Shown here in pieces: positions 27,255 to 34,956 of a stretch of DNA of 64,000 nt. A model generated the notes under the pieces. It did no database searches and was not told the DNA's origin. It was given only the letters and a program-made list of their open reading frames with translations. The DNA comes from JAJDTR01 sp965220415 (GTDB taxonomy: Bacteria; Poribacteria; WGA-4E; JAJDTR01). The stretch is taken from NCBI GenBank assembly GCA_965220415.1, contig OZ244829.1, positions 124,001 through 188,000 of the forward strand. Direction: 5' to 3'. The position numbers and the translations under genes are program-made. How positions within the stretch are numbered: the stretch's first letter is position 1; each line of letters starts with the position of its first letter.

Positions 27255-27394
27255 TATACTCCGCGTTGTCAGAAATTGCGTTCACTGTAGGAGCGATCTG
27301 CAGGTCGCGACCTGCATTCCCCGTAGGTGCGGTTTCCAACCGCACCTACCGCCAGACGCTTGAAAATACGCAATTTTCAGCAGCGTGAAGTATA
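27255..27394. repeat. 140-bp MITE-like element, copy 1
   Basis: Starts TATACTCCGCG and ends CGCGTGAAGTATA-like (imperfect terminal inverted repeats of about 25 bp). It contains two REP-like hairpins: GTAGGAGCGATC..GGTCGC and GTAGGTGCGGTT-TCC-AACCGCACCTAC. It has the same length as the copy at 46878 and differs from it at few positions. No coding capacity. Confidence 0.75.
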
Positions 27395-27472
27395 GATGGG
27401 TTTCTGTGTTCAAGGCGTTTGGTTTTAACCGCTTCGTCGGGCAGTCAAAAAAATGGATAAGGGTGAGTTAAA

Positions 27473-28237
27473 ATGAGTGACACGCTAGTGCCGGTTGATG
27501 ACTTAACTGCAATACAGATTGCTTCCATCTGTGATCATTCCATCTTGGAAACTTACACATCATTTCGGGGGAAAGGCGAAGATCCTAGAGCATTAAGGGA
27601 GCAGAATTTGCTCGATTTTTTGGACGCGACGATACAGAGCGAACGTGTCCCGTATGCAATCTGCGTACTTCCCGAATGCGTCTCGATAGTCGTTAAGTTC
27701 CTTGACGAACAGAACCGAAATGAAATCAAAGTATGTTCGGCGATATACTTCCCCTACGGTTCCGTTGCCACGGCGCTTAAAGTGAGTGAAACAGGAGCAG
27801 TCACCGCTAACGGGGCGACAGAAATCGATGTTGTCCTTAACTACGAGGCGTTTACGGCTGGAGACATTGACACGGCGCGAGACGATGCGAAGGCAGTGAC
27901 GGATGCGGCGCACGAGAACGGAGCGCTCGCGAAACTTATTATTGAGACATGCGTGCTCAGCCACGATCAGATCAAGGCAGCATGCGATTTGGCTGAGGAA
28001 GCCGGCGCCGATTTTGTGAAGACATCTACCGGAGCGTGGTCTTACGGCGCCACCATCGCGGACATGAGCCTCATTAGGAAGCACTTCTCGGGTGGCGTCA
28101 AGATCTCTGGCGCTGGCGTGGGACCTAAGAATATTCGGGATTTACTGCGAGCGTCATCGGGTAGGGCAGACGGTTACATCGATCTGGATCCGGCGAGAAT
28201 CAGGATTGGCGAAGGTGGATTGATACATAGTTTATGA
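27473..28237 (+). CDS. deoC: Deoxyribose-phosphate aldolase
   Basis: Class I aldolase splitting 2-deoxyribose 5-phosphate into glyceraldehyde 3-phosphate and acetaldehyde. The Schiff-base Lys is K183 in GADFVKTSTGAWS, the second Lys is K210 in GGVKISGAGVG, and the proton-relay Asp is D119 in TEIDVVLNYEAF. Length 254 aa is normal. The ribosome site AAGGGTGAG precedes ATG 27473. The SDR gene follows on the same strand after 56 nt, so the two are probably co-transcribed. Some family members act on other deoxysugar phosphates, so the natural substrate is not certain. Confidence 0.92.
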   Translation: MSDTLVPVDDLTAIQIASICDHSILETYTSFRGKGEDPRALREQNLLDFLDATIQSERVPYAICVLPECVSIVVKFLDEQNRNEIKVCSAIYFPYGSVATALKVSETGAVTANGATEIDVVLNYEAFTAGDIDTARDDAKAVTDAAHENGALAKLIIETCVLSHDQIKAACDLAEEAGADFVKTSTGAWSYGATIADMSLIRKHFSGGVKISGAGVGPKNIRDLLRASSGRADGYIDLDPARIRIGEGGLIHSL

Positions 28238-28293
28238 TCATCACTGGCGTGTGTCTGCTTTGTACTAAATACTAGGGACGAAGGTGTCACGAA

Positions 28294-29058
28294 ATGGGCG
28301 GAAAATTCGACGGTAAAGTTGCACTTGTGACTGGCGGCGGTTCGGGTCTCGGCCGGTCAAGCGCATTGGCGTTTGCGCGAGAAGGAGCCAGGGTAGTTGT
28401 CTCCGATGTCAACATGGAAATCGGTGGAGAGACTGTGCACATGATTCAGGAGGCGAATGGGGAGTGCATCCTTCTGCAAGCCGATATGTTGGAGTCAGCC
28501 GAAATAAAAGAGATGATTAGCACAGCCATTGATGCCTATGGACAGCTCGATTACGCCTTTAATAGCGCGGGTGTTGGCCCAGCAAAGTCTGCTCGAATTG
28601 ATGAGAGTTCGATTGAGGATTGGGATCGGGTTGTCAACATCAATCTTAGAAGCGTATTCCTGTGTATGAAATATGAACTGCGTCAGATGCTCAAACAGGG
28701 TAGTGGCGTGATTGTCAATGTGGCTTCGATTTACGGGCTAGTCGGCCACGGCGGCGGTGGACCATCTTACGTTGCGAGTAAACACGCCGTCGTAGGCTTG
28801 ACCAGATCCGCGGCTCTAGAATATGCGAAAGAGGGGATTCGGGTGAACGCCGTGTGCCCCGGCTATACTCGTACACCGCTCATTCAAGGTTTGCTCGACA
28901 ATCCGGAGAAGACGGCGGAGGTGGAGTCGTGGCATCCCATGGGGCGTCTCGGATTGCCGGAAGAAATCTCCGAGGTTGTGGTGTGGTTGTGCTCGGATGC
29001 CGCTTCGTTTGTCACGGGACACGCCATGGCGGTGGATGGCGGGTTTGTTGCCCAGTAA
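28294..29058 (+). CDS. SDR-family oxidoreductase
   Basis: Classical short-chain dehydrogenase, NAD(P)-dependent, 254 aa. The cofactor motif is TGGGSGLG (residues 13-20), the structural NSAG is at 90-93, and the catalytic Ser145, Tyr159 and Lys163 are in NVASIYG and YVASKHA. The sequence ends with DGGFVAQ, common for glucose 1-dehydrogenase/3-oxoacyl reductase-like members. Asp38 at the end of the second strand favours NAD over NADP. It lies 56 nt after deoC. The substrate is not identifiable. Confidence 0.9.
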   Translation: MGGKFDGKVALVTGGGSGLGRSSALAFAREGARVVVSDVNMEIGGETVHMIQEANGECILLQADMLESAEIKEMISTAIDAYGQLDYAFNSAGVGPAKSARIDESSIEDWDRVVNINLRSVFLCMKYELRQMLKQGSGVIVNVASIYGLVGHGGGGPSYVASKHAVVGLTRSAALEYAKEGIRVNAVCPGYTRTPLIQGLLDNPEKTAEVESWHPMGRLGLPEEISEVVVWLCSDAASFVTGHAMAVDGGFVAQ

Positions 29059-29177
29059 ACGTAATTTCTTTTCGCCAAGTGAATTCGCATGATTATTGAG
29101 TTTCAACCTGTCTAAGTGGTTCATTCGCCAAGTGTATATGACATCACCCGATTCTCTACAATGACCCCGGTAGGTGC

Positions 29178-29214
29178 GATCAAGTGACTGAATAAGGAAC
29201 GCGATAGAGATCCC
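29178..29214 (-). repeat. GATC-bounded repeat, clear reverse copy
   Basis: On the minus strand: GGGATCTCTATCGCGTTCC, then TTATTCAGTCACTTGATC. A half-site of the REP palindrome (GGTAGGTGCGAT) adjoins it at about 29169. Confidence 0.65.
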
Positions 29215-29329
29215 TTTCTAGCCGCACCGATTCCAAAAACACAAGGCCTATACACAATTTTTTAGCGAAAGAACCACTAAGCAACTTCCAAGAAGAAACT
29301 TACATGTCAATCTAGGCCCCCAACCGCTT

Positions 29330-29353
29330 CTGCTGGATTGGCAAATCCAGCAG
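29330..29353. repeat. Hairpin CTGCTGGATT / AATCCAGCAG
   Basis: Perfect 10-bp stem with loop GGCA. It shares the core GGCAAATCCAG with the hairpin at 38721, so the two form a sub-family. Besides this and the repeat at 29178 the gap 29059-29521 shows nothing else. Confidence 0.6.
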
Positions 29354-29521
29354 GTTCCTATGCATCCATTAAGTTCCGAGTCTTTCGTATCCGCGGATTG
29401 AGAATGGTGTGAAAAGAAATCTTCCAACCTTCCCCACTTCCATCCTTCCAATCCTACTCTTCCCAGTTGATGCGGAAGATAAATTCTTATATTAAAACTT
29501 GCTTAGGAAGGAACCACCTAA

Positions 29522-30799
29522 ATGAAGAAGCCCAATGTCCTCCTGCTCATGTCAGACCAACAACGCTGGGACAGCCTAGGATGTAACGGCAACACGTTTG
29601 TTTCATCGCCCCACATCGATCGGTTGGCAGCGGAAGGGGTACGCTGCGAGAATAGCTTTACCCCGTGGCCCGTATGTACACCCGCAAGAGCGACGATGTG
29701 GACGGGTGTCTATCCACACCAGCACAAGTTGAAGTTCAACACCTACCAGATGAGAAACCTGTTTGAGGATGTCTCGTACGAGCGGAGGACGGTATTCGAC
29801 GCATTGAAGGAGGCAGACTACACAACCGCATATTTTGGCAAATGGCATCTGGGAGATGATGCGCCGTCCATGTTCGATGTATGGGAGGGGTTTAACTCGT
29901 TTGGAGGGCATTGGGTTGATGGACGAAAGGATGGTGTCTACAAACCGGACTTACAAACGAATCAACTCATCAAATTCTTGGAGGGGCAGGCAAACGCGGA
30001 CAAACCGTTCATAGCGGTAAATGGATTCTATCCCCCGCACGATCCGTATACGGCACCGAAGCGGTTATATGAGCGTTACCGCGGCAAGGGGGTTCCATTT
30101 GCCGGGTACTATGCCGCGGTGAGTGCGCTCGACCACAACGTTGGGCGGACTATGGAGGCATTGGACAGACTCGGATTAAGGGACGATACCATAGTCGTTT
30201 ATTTCTCGGATCACGGGGACACTTTTCGCTACCGCGAAGGTTGGATGTACAAGTTTGTCTGCCATGAGGACGCTATTAAGGTACCGTTTATTGTGAACTG
30301 TCCGGCGAGAATACAGGGCGGAGCGACACTTGATTCCATGATAGGATTACAGGACTTGATGCCTACCATTTTGGATTGGGCAGGGATGGATATACCCGAC
30401 CACCTGCACGGTCAGAGTCTGGTACCGCTTCTCACAGGAGAATCCGTCCCGTGGCGTGAGGCTTACTATGTACAGAATATCTTGTTCCATAACAACATAG
30501 AACAGCGGTGCATTCGCACAAAGGAGTGGAAACTGATTCTCAGCGATAGGCCCCGAACGGTTACTGACTACTCTTCTCCAAACCATTTGTTCGACTTGGT
30601 AAATGATCCGGAGGAGGAGTTGAATCTCTATGACGCCCCGTACGAAGACCAACACGATCAGTTTGCGCATTATCCGCCCTTTACAGATGTAATTGTTGAG
30701 TTAGCGCAGTTATTAAGGAAGTACGCGCAGGAGATCGGAGATACGTTTGGGTGTGACGTGGCTGACAACTGTGTGGTTGAGATGAAGCATCGGACGTAG
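29522..30799 (+). CDS. Sulfatase (type I, formylglycine-dependent)
   Basis: Hydrolyses sulfate esters, likely from sulfated glycans or small molecules. The modification motif is C52-T-P-A-R56 (PVCTPARATMWTG), where Cys becomes formylglycine. Metal-binding residues are in LLLMSDQQRWD near the N-terminus and FSDHGDTFRYREGW in the second half. At 425 residues it is of normal length. No signal peptide is seen, so a cytoplasmic location is likely, unlike most glycan sulfatases. No maturase gene is in the window. The ribosome site AAGGAA lies before ATG 29522. Confidence 0.93.
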   Translation: MKKPNVLLLMSDQQRWDSLGCNGNTFVSSPHIDRLAAEGVRCENSFTPWPVCTPARATMWTGVYPHQHKLKFNTYQMRNLFEDVSYERRTVFDALKEADYTTAYFGKWHLGDDAPSMFDVWEGFNSFGGHWVDGRKDGVYKPDLQTNQLIKFLEGQANADKPFIAVNGFYPPHDPYTAPKRLYERYRGKGVPFAGYYAAVSALDHNVGRTMEALDRLGLRDDTIVVYFSDHGDTFRYREGWMYKFVCHEDAIKVPFIVNCPARIQGGATLDSMIGLQDLMPTILDWAGMDIPDHLHGQSLVPLLTGESVPWREAYYVQNILFHNNIEQRCIRTKEWKLILSDRPRTVTDYSSPNHLFDLVNDPEEELNLYDAPYEDQHDQFAHYPPFTDVIVELAQLLRKYAQEIGDTFGCDVADNCVVEMKHRT

Positions 30800-30842
30800 C
30801 GCAATGAATAAGCTAGCGGGATTTTTGATGGCTGGTGGGCAG

Positions 30843-31023
30843 TAGATCCCTATCGCAGGGGATCTTCTTTCACCCTCCCTAATCAATAGGTTGATCCCTA
30901 TGAGATGCGCTATTGCCTTCGCTATCCACTCAGTTGATCTCCTGTGAAGAGATCTCTATCGCACGGGATCTACTATCGCGTTCCCTATTCAGTCACTTGA
31001 TCGCTATTCGCTCGTTTGATCCC
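30843..31023 (+). repeat. Cluster of GATC-bounded repeats
   Basis: At least three degenerate copies follow each other: GATCCCTATCGCAGGGGATC.., GATCTCTATCGCACGGGATC.. and CCCTATTCAGTCACTTGATC, ending TTCGCTCGTTTGATCCC. The cluster fills nearly all of the gap before the next gene. Confidence 0.65.
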
Positions 31024-31074
31024 ACCCTACGGTGCTCTCACAATGTTATCATTCGGATTAAGAGGCGTACGTTA

Positions 31075-32109
31075 ATGGCAGCAATTTTTCGAGTTGAAGC
31101 AGATAGACTCAGGAGTTTTAGCAGGCGTCTATGCGAAGCTGTCGGCACGCCGCGTGATATTGCGGAAGTTGAAGCGGAAATGCTTGTCAATGCCGACCTG
31201 AGAGGCCACACATCGCACGGGGTTTACCAATTTCCAAACTACTTCAGGGCTGTGGAAGACAACTTCCTCATTCCCGACGCCGTTCCCGAGATTGTAAACG
31301 AAACACCATCTGCCGCGCTCGTGGATGCGCATAGCGGCTGGGGGCACTATTCCGCGCAGTGGGCAATGCAACTCGCAATGGACAAGGCAGAGGAAACGGG
31401 AGTTGGTGCGATAAGTCTGGCGAGCGCGAACCATATTGGCAGGTTAGGCGAATATTGCGAACAAGCCGCTGCCGCCGGATTCATAAGTTTCGTAACTTTC
31501 GGCGTCAGTGGGCGGGAAGATGGCATTGCGACGCCGTTTGGCGGTACCGAGGCGGTTCTTAGCAGTAATCCCATCGCTTTCGGCGTGCCTGCCGCGGATG
31601 GCAGACACCTCATCGCGGATTTCGCGACCACAATGTTCGCCAATGCCAAGATAAACATCTATCGGATTAAGGGGCAGGAACTTCCACCGGGTTGTATTGT
31701 GGACAAAGACGGAAGGCCGAGCACTGATCCGAATGATTTCAATACCGGCGGCATGAGTTTGGTTTTCGGCGGTTACAAGGGATACGCGTTTTCTCTATTG
31801 ACGTGCCTACTGGCTGGACTAAACGGTGGTTTCGAGCCGAACAAATGCGAGTTGGCGGGCAGTTTCTTTATTGCCATAAAGGTAGGGGCATTTATGCCCT
31901 CCGATGCATATGGTCAAACTGCCGCGAGTTTTCTTGATTTCATGCGCGGTGTCGCGCCCGCGCCGGGATTTTCCGAGGTGCTTGTGGCTGGCGACATGGA
32001 GCGCCGTAAGACGGAAGAACAGTTAGCTGAAGGAATAGAGCTTCCGGAAGAGGTGATGAACAATCTCCGAGCCTATGGCGCGAAATATGGTATTAGCGAG
32101 AACCTGTGA
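31075..32109 (+). CDS. LDH2 family malate/lactate/ureidoglycolate dehydrogenase
   Basis: NAD(P)-dependent 2-hydroxy-acid dehydrogenase of the MDH2/LDH2 fold, 344 aa from ATG 31075. The family motif RGHTSHGV (residues 43-50) and SANHIGRLGEYC (catalytic-type His120) are present, as are SSNPIAFGVPA and the later GGYKGYAFSLL. The frame is open upstream to 30913, but that part is repeat DNA, and GAGG precedes ATG 31075. The specific acid is unknown; it fits the local sugar-acid breakdown theme. Confidence 0.9.
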   Translation: MAAIFRVEADRLRSFSRRLCEAVGTPRDIAEVEAEMLVNADLRGHTSHGVYQFPNYFRAVEDNFLIPDAVPEIVNETPSAALVDAHSGWGHYSAQWAMQLAMDKAEETGVGAISLASANHIGRLGEYCEQAAAAGFISFVTFGVSGREDGIATPFGGTEAVLSSNPIAFGVPAADGRHLIADFATTMFANAKINIYRIKGQELPPGCIVDKDGRPSTDPNDFNTGGMSLVFGGYKGYAFSLLTCLLAGLNGGFEPNKCELAGSFFIAIKVGAFMPSDAYGQTAASFLDFMRGVAPAPGFSEVLVAGDMERRKTEEQLAEGIELPEEVMNNLRAYGAKYGISENL

Positions 32110-32144
32110 ACAGAGTATTTCGATTCGTATCAAGGAGATAAATC

Positions 32145-32345
32145 ATGCAAACCGCACAGGAAATTCAGGTGGCTGTTTCTCAACTGTCGGCGGATGAATT
32201 AGCCCGTTTTAGGGAATGGTTCAGCAGATTTGATGCCGAAATATGGGACAGACAATTTGAAGAAGATGTGAAATCCGGGAAGTTAAATCGGCATGGTGAG
32301 AAGGCGATTGCAGATTTTTGGGGCGCGAAATGTAAGCAATTGTAA
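32145..32345 (+). CDS. Small antitoxin-like protein
   Basis: A 66-residue acidic helical protein (LSADELARFREWFSRFDAEIWDRQ, then EEDVKSGKLNRHGEKAI). The pattern is that of small antitoxins commonly paired with RelE/ParE toxins in cyanobacteria and other free-living bacteria (recognised by pattern only). No toxin gene follows; the next gene is TfoX-like. AAGGAG precedes ATG 32145. It is either an orphan antitoxin or part of a set that has lost its toxin. Confidence 0.6.
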   Translation: MQTAQEIQVAVSQLSADELARFREWFSRFDAEIWDRQFEEDVKSGKLNRHGEKAIADFWGAKCKQL

Positions 32346-32377
32346 ATCACGACTGTAATCCGCGAGGTGTCTGACAA

Positions 32378-32710
32378 ATGAAGGACGAACCCAAAAAGCC
32401 TATACTCGATAACTTCCTTTCTCAGCATGAGAGTGTCCGCATAGGCCAAATGTTTGGCTATCCCGCATATTATGTAGGTCGGTCCATGTTTGCTTGTTTA
32501 TACGAGGGAAAGGTGGGATTGAAGGTCCCAGAGGAAACGGCAAACAAGGCTAGGACGAGGGACGGAATATCGGATTTTCAGCCATACGGAAAACCGAAAA
32601 TGCGGGAATGGATTCAGTTTGATTTTGATTCGGAGGAGGAACTGAATCGGTACAGTGACCTAATAGACACCGCAATAGGGTATGTGGAAACGAGGAAAAG
32701 GGAGAAGTGA
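32378..32710 (+). CDS. TfoX/YjbR-like small protein
   Basis: A 110-residue protein. The segment VRIGQMFGYPAYYVGRSMFACLYEGKVGLKVP, followed by a C-terminal YSDLIDTAIGYVETRKR, resembles the TfoX N-terminal domain (also called YjbR/MmcQ-like), a small alpha/beta fold. The function is unclear in most bacteria. It follows the antitoxin-like gene by about 30 nt and may share its transcript. Confidence 0.6.
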   Translation: MKDEPKKPILDNFLSQHESVRIGQMFGYPAYYVGRSMFACLYEGKVGLKVPEETANKARTRDGISDFQPYGKPKMREWIQFDFDSEEELNRYSDLIDTAIGYVETRKREK

Positions 32711-32771
32711 GGGACTTCTTATGAGGAAATTTTGCTTGGCTGTTGTGGCATCGGGTGCCTGGATGAATCTT

Positions 32772-32954
32772 TCAGAGTTTGTCCGCAACGAGTTCGTGAT
32801 TAAGCATGTGCGGAGCAAAGGATTTGAGAAAATCGATTAGTTTTTCGCGAAGACGTTTTGGTATTGCGCTAGCTTTTATATTTTTCTCCGTTTGATGTGA
32901 GTTTAACAACTTCAAGAACTCTTTGAAGTCGAGTGGTAGTTGGATCGTAGCCAT
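32772..32954 (-). pseudogene. Remnant of a nucleotidyltransferase toxin-like gene
   Basis: It starts ATIQLPLDFKEFLKLLNSHQ, a familiar opening of DUF6036-type nucleotidyltransferases (the expected continuation is the GGYAV / DxD active site). Here the sequence leaves the family after about 20 residues and stops at 60, with no GG or DxD motif. The first 86 nt overlap, in another frame, the end of the upstream small gene. It is best read as a truncated, dead copy. Confidence 0.5.
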
Positions 32955-33075
32955 AGTTAATCTGCCGCATCAATTCAACGGCTTGCAAGCGTTCCTGTGG
33001 TGTTTTGGCATGCCAATATTCCTTGTCATCCGATTCTTCCGAAGTTGATGCCACTGAAAGGCTACTCTTATCCAT
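32869..33075 (-). CDS. Small antitoxin-like protein partnering the nucleotidyltransferase remnant
   Basis: 68 residues: MDKSSLSVASTSEESDDKEYW, then KTPQERLQAVELMRQINYGYDPTTTRLQRVLEVV. The motif YW..KTP.ERL.A.ELMR..NYGYDPTT.RLQR is one I know from small proteins encoded just before nucleotidyltransferase genes. The start is ATG 33075; a TTG at 33099 would add eight residues. Its C-terminal codons overlap the start of the nucleotidyltransferase remnant in a different frame, so both conserved openings and ends are written in the same DNA. Confidence 0.6.
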   Translation of the reverse strand: MDKSSLSVASTSEESDDKEYWHAKTPQERLQAVELMRQINYGYDPTTTRLQRVLEVVKLTSNGEKYKS

Positions 33076-33288
33076 CTTCAATGTATCTAGTGCACTCAAG
33101 TGTTTTTCCCTTACTTTCTCAGAACCCTAGCCCGGTCACGACGGTGCATTTCCAAATGCAATCCGACGCTTCTCCAAGTTTCCTGGTGGGTATAAAATCT
33201 TAGTAACTATTTAGCCTATCAATCTGTTTTGGAAATGCTGGTTCGTCGTGCTGCAGTTAAGTCCCCGTTCCTGCACCATGAGCGTAAT

Positions 33289-33312
33289 GTAGGAGCGATC
33301 TCGAGGTCGCGA
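33289..33312 (+). repeat. REP-like hairpin
   Basis: GTAGGAGCGATC then TCGAGGTCGCGA, the first hairpin of the 140-bp element standing alone. The remaining gap 33076-33445 shows nothing else. Confidence 0.55.
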
Positions 33313-33445
33313 TTTCCTGTTGGTGCGTAAGTTCTGGACTAAACTAAACAATTACGAATTCTCAATCCAGTCGTTTGATCGTAATGTGTGAAAAAATCAA
33401 TCACGCATGATGAATTACCATTTAGAGAGGCGATGAGGCGTTCGA

Positions 33446-34645
33446 CTATTGTTGAGAAATGACATTCGCCGTCTCTCTAGCGACTATAATTTCCTCATTG
33501 GTCGGAACGACAAGGATCTTTACACGGCTATCGTCGGTAGAGATTTCTCCTTCGCCGAGGTGATGCTCATTTTTGCCCGGATCGATTTGGATGCCGCACC
33601 ATTCCAATCCATCACAGATAGCGGAGCGAGCGGTAACGCTTTTTTCACCTATTCCTCCCGCGAAAGCGATAACATCAACTCCTCCGAGCGCTGCGATGTA
33701 AGCACCAATATATTTCTTGACGCCGTAAAAATAGGTGTCCATCGCGAGTCGCGCATCGGCGTTGCCGGCGTTGGCTGCGGTTTCCACATCGCGCAGATCG
33801 CCGCTGACTCCGGAGATTCCGAACAGTCCGGATTCTTGGATTAACTGGCGGCGAATTTCGTCGGTGCCCCACCCTTCCTTATCCATCACATATAGGACAG
33901 CAAACGGATCGAGATCGCCGCTCCGCGTTGACTGGAGCACGCCATACTGTGTTGAAACACCCAAAGTCGTATCGATTGATTTTCCACCGCGGATGGCACA
34001 CAAGGACGAACTTCCACCGAGGTGGCATGAGATTATGCGTAACTCGGGATTTCCCGGCTCCTCAAGTAATTGGGGCACTCGTTCAGAGACGTAACGATGT
34101 GACGCACCGTGAAATCCGAAGCGTCTAATTTCATGGTTTTCAGTCCAGGCGCGGGGCACCCCGAACTCGTAGGCATAGTCGGGAATTGTCTGGTGGAACC
34201 AGGTTTCAAATACGGCAACTAGCGGAGTGTGAGGGAGACGTTCTTGAAAACTCCGGATTGACGCGATGTACGCAGGGTTATGCGTCGGTGCGAGGGGAAT
34301 ATACGCTTGAAGTGCTCTAATCACATCGTCGGAAATTAGCGCTGAACGCCATATATCCTTACCAACTATAGTTTTGAAACCTACTCCCGCCAACTCTCTG
34401 AAATCTGTTATCACCCGTGTCTCATCATCAGTAATCAGATTTATCGCGTGCGCGATAGCGTCATTATGGTTTTCCGCTTCGATTTCTCCCCGAAGCTCAG
34501 GTTTTCCCGGAACGGAATGGTTGAACAATGATGGTGGGTTGCCGATCCGTTCTACCATCCCTTTGACGAGAGAGCGTGATGTTTCAACATCGATAATCTG
34601 GTATTTGAACGAGGTGCTTCCAACGTTAGCGCAGAGAATTAGCAT
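33446..34645 (-). CDS. Acetate kinase family protein (variant nucleotide motif)
   Basis: Short-chain acid kinase of the ASKHA fold, 399 aa, forming acyl phosphate and ADP from acid and ATP. Family landmarks are NVGSTSFKY at the N-terminus (NAGSSSLK in standard AckA), FETWFHQTIP, RRFGFHGASHRYV, ISCHLGGSSSLCAIRGGKSIDT, STRSGDLDPF and FAGGIGEKS. The GNGAS loop of standard acetate kinase is GGSSS here, so substrate or nucleotide use may differ (propionate, butyrate or another acid). No pta gene is in the window. It lies just past the terminator of the proteasome operon, so it is probably transcribed separately. Confidence 0.85.
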   Translation of the reverse strand: MLILCANVGSTSFKYQIIDVETSRSLVKGMVERIGNPPSLFNHSVPGKPELRGEIEAENHNDAIAHAINLITDDETRVITDFRELAGVGFKTIVGKDIWRSALISDDVIRALQAYIPLAPTHNPAYIASIRSFQERLPHTPLVAVFETWFHQTIPDYAYEFGVPRAWTENHEIRRFGFHGASHRYVSERVPQLLEEPGNPELRIISCHLGGSSSLCAIRGGKSIDTTLGVSTQYGVLQSTRSGDLDPFAVLYVMDKEGWGTDEIRRQLIQESGLFGISGVSGDLRDVETAANAGNADARLAMDTYFYGVKKYIGAYIAALGGVDVIAFAGGIGEKSVTARSAICDGLEWCGIQIDPGKNEHHLGEGEISTDDSRVKILVVPTNEEIIVARETANVISQQ

Positions 34646-34681
34646 ATGGTTTCTTTGCTGAAAAGCTTAAAATCAAACAAG

Positions 34682-34710
34682 AAAAAAGCGATGCGCCCTG
34701 GCATCGCTTT
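34682..34710 (-). terminator. Rho-independent terminator ending the proteasome operon
   Basis: 10-bp stem AAAGCGATGC / GCATCGCTTT with a 6-nt loop; on the minus strand it runs into TTTTTTC. It is about 246 nt past the pafA stop and just before the acetate kinase start. Confidence 0.8.
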
Positions 34711-34956
34711 ACTTTATCATCGGCTAAACAAGTTTCAGTATCAAAATCTATTTAACGTTGAGATTTTGCTGGATTGTGAAAGGGGGAAACCGAATTTTCA
34801 TCAAGAAACAACTCGGTTCCAAACTCACAAGAGTCGCGTCATTCGTCTGACTTTGATGGAATATCGACTCACTTGAGCACGACGGAATTTAATCAAATCA
34901 GGACGCTCCTCGAACCAAGGTGCCCTTCACACCATTCTTCAGATAATCTCTGAACT

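Noticed and set aside
30843..31023. CRISPR array
   Set aside because: Copies are degenerate, unequal in spacing and lack unique spacers; no cas gene in the window.
30913..31074. Upstream 54-codon extension of the LDH2 dehydrogenase
   Set aside because: It translates the GATC repeat cluster; the family N-terminus fits ATG 31075.
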